The notes under the pieces: model-generated
Databases searched by the model: none
What the model saw: only the letters and a program-made list of their open reading frames with translations
Told to the model about the DNA's origin: nothing
Shown: positions 1-8,651 of the stretch, piece by piece
Position numbering within the stretch: position 1 is the first letter of the stretch
Layout of the letters: the number at the start of each line of letters is the position of its first letter
Made by a program: the position numbers and the translations under genes
Source of the DNA: Rhodoferax sp.
GTDB taxonomy: Bacteria > Pseudomonadota > Gammaproteobacteria > Burkholderiales > Burkholderiaceae_C
Reading direction: 5' to 3'
DNA length: 64,000 bases
Assembly (NCBI RefSeq): GCF_028688795.1
Contig: NZ_JAQTXM010000023.1
Location: 1 to 64,000, forward strand

Positions 1-525
1 GTGCACGCCGATGAAACGGGCATCCGAGTCATTGGCAAATTGCACTGGCTGCACTGCGCCGTCACGGACACATTGACCTGGCTGGCCCCTCACGCCAAGC
101 GCGGCACAGTGGCGTTTGAGGCGCTGATTGACCGCAGCGAGATGTTTTACGGACAGCTTGACACTGCCCAGCGAGCCTTGGTGCGCAGCAACGTGAAAGC
201 CTCCGGATTCAACGCCGGCCTGATGCAAACCGAGATGCTGCGCCGCCACCAAGATGTCTGGCAAACCGCGCAAACACTGACGCGAGGCGGTTTGAGCGCG
301 CAACGCGCCGAAGATGAAACCAGACAATTGCTGGCGCGCCTGGTGCGCTCACCTGATGCGGCTTCCCGCCAGAACAACGACCGGCTCAATCAGGATAACT
401 GTGAGAATCTTTCCGCCCTGCACAACCGCACCACGCTGGCCCAACGGCAAAAAATGGCAAGCACCTTGAAGGGCTACGAACTGGACGCCCAGGCGCTCAT
501 GCCCGCCCTGAGCGGTAACCGCTGA
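1..525 (+). pseudogene. Chimeric ORF: IS66-type transposase fragment fused in frame to the C-terminal part of a DUF6279-like protein (5' truncated by window)
   Basis: First ~40 aa [29 protein letters not shown] resemble the IS66 DDE region; the remainder ([65 protein letters not shown]) resembles DUF6279 lipoproteins. Confidence 0.6.
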
Positions 526-531
526 ACGCGG

Positions 532-1131
532 TTACACCGGCCAGACCACGCCGTGGTCGTTCAGAATGGCATCCATCGGCAAATCATGGGGCTCGGGCTC
601 GAAGTCAGGCAGAAAATCGGTGCCAAAACCCAGGCCCACGGTGAACGGGCGCGGCGACAGGTCGGCCAGCATGCGGTCATAAAAGCCACCGCCATAACCC
701 AGCCGGTAGCCACCCGGTGCGTAGCCCACACACGCAACAAACAGCAGCGTGGGCACGATCACCTCGGTGTCTTTGGGCTTGGGAATGCCATAGGCGTCGT
801 CTTCCATCGGGCAACCGGGGTACCAGGTGTGAAAGGTCATAGTTTTATGAACTTTATCGACCACCGGCAGTCCAATTTTGCGAAGCTGCGGTTGCTCGAT
901 GAGTTCGCCATCTTCCTTCCAGCGGTGCAGCGCAGGTAGCAGGTCGAATTCGCCCTTGATGGGCCAGTAGGCGCCAATCACGGCATCGGGACGCCCGACC
1001 AACCAGATACGCACCACTTGCTGAAGGTTGGCAATGCGCTGTTCGCGGTCTGGCAAGTGCAAGCGCTGCTGAATCAATTGTTGGCGCAAGGCTTTTTTCT
1101 CAAGCGCCTTTTTTTCTTCAGAGTTATTCAT
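532..1131 (-). CDS. 5-formyltetrahydrofolate cyclo-ligase
   Basis: YAPGGYRLGYGGGFYDR motif and family length (199 aa). Confidence 0.9.
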   Translation of the reverse strand: MNNSEEKKALEKKALRQQLIQQRLHLPDREQRIANLQQVVRIWLVGRPDAVIGAYWPIKGEFDLLPALHRWKEDGELIEQPQLRKIGLPVVDKVHKTMTFHTWYPGCPMEDDAYGIPKPKDTEVIVPTLLFVACVGYAPGGYRLGYGGGFYDRMLADLSPRPFTVGLGFGTDFLPDFEPEPHDLPMDAILNDHGVVWPV

Positions 1132-1140
1132 AATGTCCCT

Positions 1141-3135
1141 ATGCAGTTACTAACTATTTTGACATCGATTGCCCTCATCGGCACCTTGTGCGGGGCATCG
1201 GGCACAGCGCAGGCCGCAGCCAGCACACCCGGCACGGCCGACACCGTGTTTTTGGAGATGAATCAGGCCTATAAAAATGGCCAATCCAAGCGTTTGAGTG
1301 AGCTGTTGCCACAGACCCGCGGCCATTTGCTGGAGCCATGGGCTGCGTACTGGGAACTGCGTGCTCGCCTTGAGACCGCCAGCCCGCAGGAGATCACTGC
1401 TTTTCTCAAGCGTTACCAAGGCACCTATCAAGAAGACCGCCTGCGCAACGACTGGCTGCTGCTGCTCGGTCAAAACCGCGACTGGAACACCTTCATGGTC
1501 GAACACCCCAGCTACCGCATGGGCGATGACCGGTCGGTGAGGTGTTATGCCCTGCTCGCGGATTTCAACGGGCGCCAGCAAGAGGTAGCCGCCCAGATCG
1601 AAACCTTGTGGCTGGCACAACCCAACGCAGATGATGCCTGCGCCGCTGCCGCCGATCAACAGCTCAAGGCCGGCAAACTCAAAGCTCACAGCGCTTGGGT
1701 GCGCGCGCGCCTTGGCATGGAAAACGACCGCCAGCGTGTGGCAACCCAAGCGCTGGGCTTGCTGAACGCCGACTGGGCTGACACTGCCAGCGCCATTTAC
1801 GCCAAGCCCGAGCAGTTTCTGGCGGGACGTGTACTGGCGCTGCGCCCGCGCACCAAGGAGCTGGTCACGCTGGCCCTGATCCGTCTGGCCGTCGTTAACC
1901 CTGAAGCGGCAGCCATTGAGGTCGACAAGCTGCGCTGGAAAACCCAGCTCACCCAGGAAGAGCGCAGCTGGGTTTGGGGCGTGATCGGCAAACGCTCGGC
2001 GCTGCGACTCTCAAGTGGTGCACTGGCCTATTTCATGAATGGGCAAGACCAGTTCATGCACGACGACCATCTCGCCTGGAAAGCCCGGGCCGCTCTGCGG
2101 GCCGGTAATTGGGAACAAGTGGCCAGCGCCACCGCCGCCATGAGCGAGAGCCAAGGCAAAGACAGCACCTGGGTCTATTGGCGTGCGCGCGCACTGATGG
2201 CCGCCGGCAAGACCGAGGCCGACCGTGCGGAGGCCACCCGACTGCTGCAGGATATTGCCGGCGTGCGTGGGTTTTACGAACTGCTGGCGCAAGAAGAATT
2301 GGGACTACCCATCATTCTGCCCACCAACCCTGAGCCACTCACCGCATCCGAAAAAAATGCAGCACGCACCAACCCTGGCCTGCAGCGGGCGCTGGCCGCC
2401 ATTGAGTTGGGCCTGCGCTCCGAGGGTGTGCGTGAATGGAACTACACCACCAACTTGCATCAAAACGGCGGCATGGCCGACCGCGAGCTGCTGGCCGCCG
2501 CCGACCTGGCCTGCCAGCACGAGGTGTGGGACCGCTGCATCAACACCAGCGAACGCACCAGGAGCCTGGTCGACCTGACCCAGCGCTTTCCCATGCCGCA
2601 CAAACAAGCGGTGCTGGCACGCACCCGTGACATCGGGCTGGACCCGGCTTATGTGTATGGCCTGATTCGCCAGGAAAGCCGTTTTGTGACCGATGCCCGC
2701 TCTGGCGTGGGTGCCTCCGGCCTGATGCAGGTGATGCCCGCCACCGCCAGCTGGACGGCCAAAAAAATCGGCATGACTGACTTCAAGGCGTACCAGATCA
2801 CCGAGAGCAAAACCAACATCGCCATTGGCACCGGCTACCTGAAACTGGTGCTGGACGACTTTGCCGGCTCCATGCCCATGGCCGCTGCCGCCTACAACGC
2901 CGGGCCGGGCCGACCACGCGCCTGGCGCGGCCAGAGCGGTGCACCGGTGATGGAAGCCGCCGCCTGGGCAGAAAATATCCCGTTCAACGAAACCCGCGAT
3001 TACGTCAAGAAAGTGCTGGCCAACACCACCATTTACGCCGCAATGATCAGCGGCAAAACGCAGTCACTCAAGGCCAGGCTTGGCATGATTGGCCCGCGCA
3101 ACGACGCAGCTCCCCTCAATCGCGACATTCCCTGA
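1141..3135 (+). CDS. Soluble lytic murein transglycosylase (Slt-type)
   Basis: Signal peptide from ATG 1141; C-terminal SLT domain YGLIRQESRF..ARSGVGASGLMQVMPATA..AAYNAGPGR. Confidence 0.92.
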   Translation: MQLLTILTSIALIGTLCGASGTAQAAASTPGTADTVFLEMNQAYKNGQSKRLSELLPQTRGHLLEPWAAYWELRARLETASPQEITAFLKRYQGTYQEDRLRNDWLLLLGQNRDWNTFMVEHPSYRMGDDRSVRCYALLADFNGRQQEVAAQIETLWLAQPNADDACAAAADQQLKAGKLKAHSAWVRARLGMENDRQRVATQALGLLNADWADTASAIYAKPEQFLAGRVLALRPRTKELVTLALIRLAVVNPEAAAIEVDKLRWKTQLTQEERSWVWGVIGKRSALRLSSGALAYFMNGQDQFMHDDHLAWKARAALRAGNWEQVASATAAMSESQGKDSTWVYWRARALMAAGKTEADRAEATRLLQDIAGVRGFYELLAQEELGLPIILPTNPEPLTASEKNAARTNPGLQRALAAIELGLRSEGVREWNYTTNLHQNGGMADRELLAAADLACQHEVWDRCINTSERTRSLVDLTQRFPMPHKQAVLARTRDIGLDPAYVYGLIRQESRFVTDARSGVGASGLMQVMPATASWTAKKIGMTDFKAYQITESKTNIAIGTGYLKLVLDDFAGSMPMAAAAYNAGPGRPRAWRGQSGAPVMEAAAWAENIPFNETRDYVKKVLANTTIYAAMISGKTQSLKARLGMIGPRNDAAPLNRDIP

Positions 3136-3137
3136 CC

Positions 3138-3818
3138 ATGAAACTCTACATTGGCAACAAAAATTACTCATCCTGGTCAATGCGCCCCTGGGTGCTGTTG
3201 ACACAGGCTGGCATCCCCTTTGAAGAAGTGATGGTGCGCTTTGACGCGTTCACCCCCGAGTCACAGTTCAAGGCCACGATGCACCCGCTGACGCCTACCG
3301 GCAAGGTGCCAGTGCTGGTCGATGGTGAACTGGTGGTGTGGGACACACTGGCCATTGCCGAATACCTGGCCGAGCAGTTTCCCGAAAAACTCCTGTGGCC
3401 CAAGGACAAAGCGGCCCGTGCCCGCGCCCGCAGCCTGTGCGCCGAGATGCACAGCGGCTTTACCGCCCTGCGCGGCGCCTGCCCGATGAACATCGAGGCC
3501 AGTTTGTCCGACACTGGCGCGCTGATCTGGCGTGACCAGGCTGGCGTGCGGGCCGACGTGGCTCGCCTGGTGCACATGTGGCAACAGTGCCTGCAGACCA
3601 GTGGCGGCCCCATGTTGTTTGGCAACTTCAGCGTGGCTGATGCCTACTTTGCCCCGATCTGCACCCGCCTGCTCACCTACGCCTTGCCACTGCCGCATGA
3701 CATGCTGGCTTATGTGCAGCGGGTCTGCGCGTTGCCCGGGGTCAAGGCATGGATCGATGAAGCACGCGCCGAGCACGACTTTCTGGACTTTGAAGAACCT
3801 TACCGACTACGCGCCTGA
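3138..3818 (+). CDS. Glutathione S-transferase family protein
   Basis: MKLYIGNKNYSSWSMRPWVLL..GKVPVLVDGELVVWDTLAIAEYLAE. Confidence 0.93.
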   Translation: MKLYIGNKNYSSWSMRPWVLLTQAGIPFEEVMVRFDAFTPESQFKATMHPLTPTGKVPVLVDGELVVWDTLAIAEYLAEQFPEKLLWPKDKAARARARSLCAEMHSGFTALRGACPMNIEASLSDTGALIWRDQAGVRADVARLVHMWQQCLQTSGGPMLFGNFSVADAYFAPICTRLLTYALPLPHDMLAYVQRVCALPGVKAWIDEARAEHDFLDFEEPYRLRA

Positions 3819-3888
3819 TACCCAGGCGTCGCGAACCTGCGCTGTCAAACCACCTAACCGCAGAGCTGAATGAAGAAAGAAACGCGCC

Positions 3889-5130
3889 ATGTTGCAAGCT
3901 GAATTGCTGGCACTGATTGCCAACGGAGAAAACTCAGGCGTTGAATTCAAACGTGATGACCTGCGACCAGAGCAGCTCGCCAAAGAAATCGTGGCGCTAG
4001 CCAATCTTCAGGGTGGGCGATTGCTGTTGGGCGTGGAAGACGACGGCACGGTCAGCGGCATTGCGCGCCCTGAACTTGAACGCTGGGTGATGGACACCGT
4101 TTTTGGACGCTATGTTCACCCGCTCATCCTGCCGTTTTACGAAGAAGTGGCCATGGACAACGGCCAACGCGTGGCGGTGATCACGCTCACGCAAGGCGTT
4201 GCCAAACCTTATGTGGTGCGCCAGAACGACCGCGAAGACATCTACATCCGCGTGGGCAGCACCTCACGTTTGGCCACCCGCGAGCAGCAGGCGCGCCTGT
4301 TCGAGAGTGGTGGCATGTTGCACGCGGAACTGCTGCCCGTCTCAGGGACCCAACTGGAAGATCTGGACCAGGCACGCCTGACCGACTACCTGGTCAACAT
4401 TGCAGGTGACGAATCTGCCCCCGGTGATCAGGCTGCCTGGGAACAAAGACTGTGCGGTTTAGGCTTGATGACCACGCGCCAGCAAGGGTCAGCCGTGTGC
4501 ACCATCGCCGGCTTAGTACTTTTTGGTCATAGCCCGCGTCGCAGCATGCGGCAAGCGGGTGTGCGCTGGATGTCATTTGCGGGCGACGCCATGGACTACC
4601 AGGCACAAGACGACACTGTACTTGACGCGCCACTGGTCGCGCTCTGGAAAGGCCGCCCAGGCAGCGGCCGCAGCGTGGTGGCCGAAGGCCTGATGGAGCG
4701 CCTGATGGACCGCATGCGGCCTTTTATTTCCGCTGAAGCAGCCAGTATCACGGCCCAATTGCGCCGCGAGACGCACCATCGATACCCAATGGATGCAGTG
4801 CGCGAGGCCTTGCTAAACGCCATGGTGCACCGCGACTGGACACGAGCCACCGAGGTTGAGGTAGTGAACTACGCAAACCGGCTGGAAATCACCAGCCCTG
4901 GCGTCCTCCAAAACTCCATGACGCTTGAAAAAATGCTGGCCGGGCAGCGCTCGCCGCGCAACCCCATCATGGTGGAAATCATGCGCGACTACGGCTACGT
5001 GGAGTCACGCGGCATGGGGGTACGCCGAAAAATTGTGCCCCTGACACGGCAATACTCAGGCAAAGAGGCCATTTTCGAGCTGACCGACGATTACTTGCGA
5101 GTCGTCATTCCTGCCAAGCCATCCGCTTAA
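3889..5130 (+). CDS. AlbA_2 (Schlafen-like) / divergent ATP-binding domain regulator
   Basis: GVEFKRDDLRPEQLAKEIVALANLQGGRLLLGVEDDG and YPMDAVREALLNAMVHRDW motifs. Confidence 0.8.
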   Translation: MLQAELLALIANGENSGVEFKRDDLRPEQLAKEIVALANLQGGRLLLGVEDDGTVSGIARPELERWVMDTVFGRYVHPLILPFYEEVAMDNGQRVAVITLTQGVAKPYVVRQNDREDIYIRVGSTSRLATREQQARLFESGGMLHAELLPVSGTQLEDLDQARLTDYLVNIAGDESAPGDQAAWEQRLCGLGLMTTRQQGSAVCTIAGLVLFGHSPRRSMRQAGVRWMSFAGDAMDYQAQDDTVLDAPLVALWKGRPGSGRSVVAEGLMERLMDRMRPFISAEAASITAQLRRETHHRYPMDAVREALLNAMVHRDWTRATEVEVVNYANRLEITSPGVLQNSMTLEKMLAGQRSPRNPIMVEIMRDYGYVESRGMGVRRKIVPLTRQYSGKEAIFELTDDYLRVVIPAKPSA

Positions 5131-5168
5131 TCAACGGCCTGCGCTGCGCCCGGCTCAAATTTACCCCA

Positions 5169-6464
5169 ATGTCCATGCAAATCTACCTGGTAGGCGGTGC
5201 GGTGCGTGACGCCCTGCTGGGCTTGCCCGTGAAAGACCGCGACTGGGTGGTGGTGGGCGCCAGCCCCGAGCAAATGATCGCTCAGGGCTTTGTGCCCGTG
5301 GGCAAAGACTTTCCGGTGTTTCTGCATCCCAAAACACATGAGGAATACGCGCTGGCCCGCACCGAGCGCAAAACCGCCCCCGGCTACCGCGGTTTTGCCA
5401 TTCATGCTGCGCCTGATGTGACACTGGAAGACGACCTGGCGCGGCGCGACATTACTATAAATTCAATAGCTATTAGAGCAGATTACATAAGGGTTAGAGG
5501 ACAATTTAACGAAAATATCTCAGAAACCCCTACACAATGGCTGAGTGCCGGTATCCTGGTTGACCCCTACAGTGGTGTGCAAGATCTGAAGGCCAAAGTG
5601 TTCCGTCACGTCAGCTCGGCGTTTCGTGAAGACCCTGTGCGCATCTTGCGCGTGGCACGCCTGGCCGCGCGTTTTCACGACTTCACCGTAGCGCCCGAAA
5701 CCCTGCAACTCATGCGTGAGATGGTGGACTGCGGCGAGGTCGACCACCTGGTAAGTGAGCGCGTCTGGCAAGAGCTTTCCCGTGGCCTGATGGAGGCCAA
5801 ACCTTCGCGCATGTTTGACGTGCTGCGCGACTGCGGTGCACTGGCTAGGTTGCTGCCCGAGGTAAACCGCCTGTGGGGCGTGGCACAACGCGCCGACTAC
5901 CATCCCGAGATCGATACCGGCGTGCACGTGATGATGGTGCTGGACATGAGCGCGCAGCTGCAGGCGCCCTTGACGGTGCGCTTTGCCTGCCTGGGCCATG
6001 ACTTGGGCAAGGGCAACACCCCGGCCGACATCCTGCCACGCCACTTGGGACACGAGGGGCGCAGCGCCCAACTCCTCAAAGGCTTGTGCGAGCGCCTGCG
6101 CGTGCCCACCGACTGCCGCGAACTGGCCGATGGGGTGGCGCGCGAGCACAGCAACATTCACCGCTCACTCAGTCTGGACGCCGCCGCCCTGATGCGCCTG
6201 CTGGAACGCTGCGATGCCATCCGCAAACCCGCACGTTTTGCCGACATGCTGCTGGCCTGCGAATGCGATGCACGCGGGCGCCTTGGCTACTCTGACGCGC
6301 CTTACCCGCAACGACCGCATTTGCTGAAGATGCTTGCCGCCGCACATAGCGTTGCTACTAATGAAATAGCTACTAGTGCAATTAATACCGGGGCTACAGG
6401 ATTAAAAATAGGCGAATTGATTCACAAGGCACGGGTCGCTGCGGTGGAGGTGGCCTTGGGCTGA
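5169..6464 (+). CDS. cca: CCA tRNA nucleotidyltransferase (multifunctional)
   Basis: MQIYLVGGAVRDALLGLPVKDRDWVVVGA; HD motif GHDLGKG; contains two copies of the dispersed 29-nt-core element. Confidence 0.95.
   Translation: MSMQIYLVGGAVRDALLGLPVKDRDWVVVGASPEQMIAQGFVPVGKDFPVFLHPKTHEEYALARTERKTAPGYRGFAIHAAPDVTLEDDLARRDITINSIAIRADYIRVRGQFNENISETPTQWLSAGILVDPYSGVQDLKAKVFRHVSSAFREDPVRILRVARLAARFHDFTVAPETLQLMREMVDCGEVDHLVSERVWQELSRGLMEAKPSRMFDVLRDCGALARLLPEVNRLWGVAQRADYHPEIDTGVHVMMVLDMSAQLQAPLTVRFACLGHDLGKGNTPADILPRHLGHEGRSAQLLKGLCERLRVPTDCRELADGVAREHSNIHRSLSLDAAALMRLLERCDAIRKPARFADMLLACECDARGRLGYSDAPYPQRPHLLKMLAAAHSVATNEIATSAINTGATGLKIGELIHKARVAAVEVALG
5461..5507 (+). repeat. 29-nt-core element copy A (core 5468-5496), in cca
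   Basis: AATAGCTATTAGAGCAGATTACATAAGGGTTAGAGGACAATTT. Confidence 0.85.
6361..6410 (+). repeat. 29-nt-core element copy B (core 6368-6396), in cca
   Basis: AAATAGCTACTAGTGCAATTAATACCGGGGCTACAGGATTAAAAAT. Confidence 0.78.
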
Positions 6465-6504
6465 GTTGGCATAGACCCATATTCACCTCGGGTATGCTCA
6501 CCGC

Positions 6505-7209
6505 ATGTCTAGCCTACTCATCATTGAAGACGACGAATTGCTGCGAGACGGTCTGTGCGCGCAGCTGGCCCAAGCCGGTCACACCATCACCTCGGCCGCT
6601 GACGGCGAAGCCGCCCAAGCCCTACTGGAAACCCAACGCTTTGACGGCGTGGTGCTTGACCTGGGCCTGCCAAAAATCAGTGGTATGGACGTGCTGCGCT
6701 GGGTGCGCAAACGTCTGCCGGCCCTGCCGGTGCTGATCCTGACCGCGCGTGACGGCGTCGATGACCGGGTGCAGGGCCTCAACGCCGGGGCGGACGATTA
6801 CCTCACCAAACCCTTTGAGATGCTTGAGCTGCAGGCCCGCTTGGGCTCATTGCTGCGTCGTGCCCGTTTGCCCGCGTTTGGCGGCTCGCTGGAGGTAGCT
6901 GGCAGTCGCACAGCGCGCAACCTGCGGGTTGATGCGCACCTGCCGCAAGCCTGGCTGGGCGACGAAGAGCTGGAACTCACGCAGCGTGAATGGGCGCTGC
7001 TGTCGCTGCTGGTAACCCACGCCGGGCGCGTGGTCAGCCGTGAAGATGTGCTGGAAACCTGGCAAAGCGACCCGATCGAGGCCGGCGGCGTGGCCTCCAA
7101 CGCGCTGGAGGTCTACATCCACCGCCTGCGCCGCAAGCTCACCGATTCCGGCCTGAACATTCGCAACGTGCGCGGCCTGGGCTACATGCTGGAAACCACC
7201 AGCCCATGA
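6505..7209 (+). CDS. OmpR/PhoB-family response regulator
   Basis: IIEDDELLRDGL..VVLDLGLPKISGMDVLR..TKPFE plus winged-helix C-terminus. Confidence 0.92.
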   Translation: MSSLLIIEDDELLRDGLCAQLAQAGHTITSAADGEAAQALLETQRFDGVVLDLGLPKISGMDVLRWVRKRLPALPVLILTARDGVDDRVQGLNAGADDYLTKPFEMLELQARLGSLLRRARLPAFGGSLEVAGSRTARNLRVDAHLPQAWLGDEELELTQREWALLSLLVTHAGRVVSREDVLETWQSDPIEAGGVASNALEVYIHRLRRKLTDSGLNIRNVRGLGYMLETTSP

Positions 7210-8600
7210 ACCCGAAGGCCCACGGCCTGTCCCTGAAACGCCAGTTGCTGCTGTGGCTGCTGCTGCCACAACTGGTGCTGTTTTTGGTGGGTGGTGCACT
7301 GGCCTACCGCGTGGCGCTCAAGTACGCCGAAAAAGCCATTGACCAGTCACTCACCCAATCCGTGCGTTCGCTGGCGCGCCAGGTTAAGCCGATTGGCTCA
7401 GGGCTGCTGGTGGATTTTCCCAGGGCGGCGCAAGACATCATTGAACAGGACCCGCAAGACCGGGTGAGCTACATGGTGTCGAGCCCGCCCGGCAGCTTTT
7501 TGTTGGGCAACGGCAAGCTGCCCAGCCCGTCCACCGACCAGTTGATCGGCACCGGCGAGACCTTGCTTTACAACGCACAAGTTGATGGCAAAGCCATGCG
7601 CGTGGCCTTGCTGGAGGTCGATTACGGCGACAGCAGCGCGCCGCAACGCCTGCGCGTGCAAGTGGCCAAAAGTCTGGCGGTGCAGCAGCGCCTGACCACC
7701 GAGCTGATTGCCGACATGCTGGCCCCGCTGCTGCTGCTGGGCGCCGTGTTGAGTCTGCTGGTGTACGGCGGCATCTCGCGCGGTCTGCAGCCCTTGACGC
7801 GCCTGCAAGCACAGTTGGGCGACCGGCGCAAGCAGGTGTTGTCAGACTTGTCGCCGATTGAGCTCACGCAGGCACCGCAAGAAGTGCACGCCCTGGCCAC
7901 CGCGCTGAACCAGTTGCTGAGCACGGTGCGACGCAGCCTGGGGCAAGAAAAGCGCTTTCTGAACGATGCCGCGCACCAGCTGCGCACGCCGCTGGCAGGC
8001 CTGATCAGCCAAACCGAGATGGCGCTGGCCGAGGCCGACCCGGCGGCCATGCGCGCGCGACTCACCAAGGTGCTCAGTGGCGCCCAGCGCAGCGCCCACC
8101 TGGTGCACCAATTGCTGTCACTGGCGCGCAATGAGGTCGAGGTCAAGCTGCAGCCGCTTGATGTGGCAGCGCTGGCGCGTGATGTGGCCCGAGAGTGGAC
8201 GCCACGCGCGCTCAAGGCCGGTGTTGACCTGGGCTTTGAAGGCGCTGACCACCTGAACGTGGCGGGCGAAGCACTGCTGCTACGCGAAGCCTTGAGCAAC
8301 CTGATTGACAACGCCCTGAGCTACGCCGGCGCGGGCAGCGAAGTGACCTTGAGTGTGCAACGCGATGAACAGCAAGTGGTGCTGGAGGTGGCCGACAACG
8401 GCCCGGGCTTGTCACCAGATGAGCTACCGCATGTGTTTGAGCGCTTTTGGCGTGCCAGCACATTGCCTGGTGGCTGCGGCCTGGGGCTGGCGATTGTGGC
8501 GGAGATCGCCCTGCGCCACGGCGGCGTCGCGTTGGTGCTTGCGGCCCAGCCGCATGGCCTGCGTGTGCAGCTGCGCTTGCCCTCGCCCCGGTGCGGTTGA
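7206..8600 (+). CDS. Sensor histidine kinase (TctE/QseC-like), overlaps the regulator by 4 nt
   Basis: Two TMs; FLNDAAHQLRTPLAGL H-box; N box and GLGLAIVAEI. Confidence 0.92.
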   Translation: MNPKAHGLSLKRQLLLWLLLPQLVLFLVGGALAYRVALKYAEKAIDQSLTQSVRSLARQVKPIGSGLLVDFPRAAQDIIEQDPQDRVSYMVSSPPGSFLLGNGKLPSPSTDQLIGTGETLLYNAQVDGKAMRVALLEVDYGDSSAPQRLRVQVAKSLAVQQRLTTELIADMLAPLLLLGAVLSLLVYGGISRGLQPLTRLQAQLGDRRKQVLSDLSPIELTQAPQEVHALATALNQLLSTVRRSLGQEKRFLNDAAHQLRTPLAGLISQTEMALAEADPAAMRARLTKVLSGAQRSAHLVHQLLSLARNEVEVKLQPLDVAALARDVAREWTPRALKAGVDLGFEGADHLNVAGEALLLREALSNLIDNALSYAGAGSEVTLSVQRDEQQVVLEVADNGPGLSPDELPHVFERFWRASTLPGGCGLGLAIVAEIALRHGGVALVLAAQPHGLRVQLRLPSPRCG

Positions 8601-8651
8601 ACACGGCATTGATCAAGCCGCACCGGCCCTTTTGATGGTAAAAAGCTGCCT

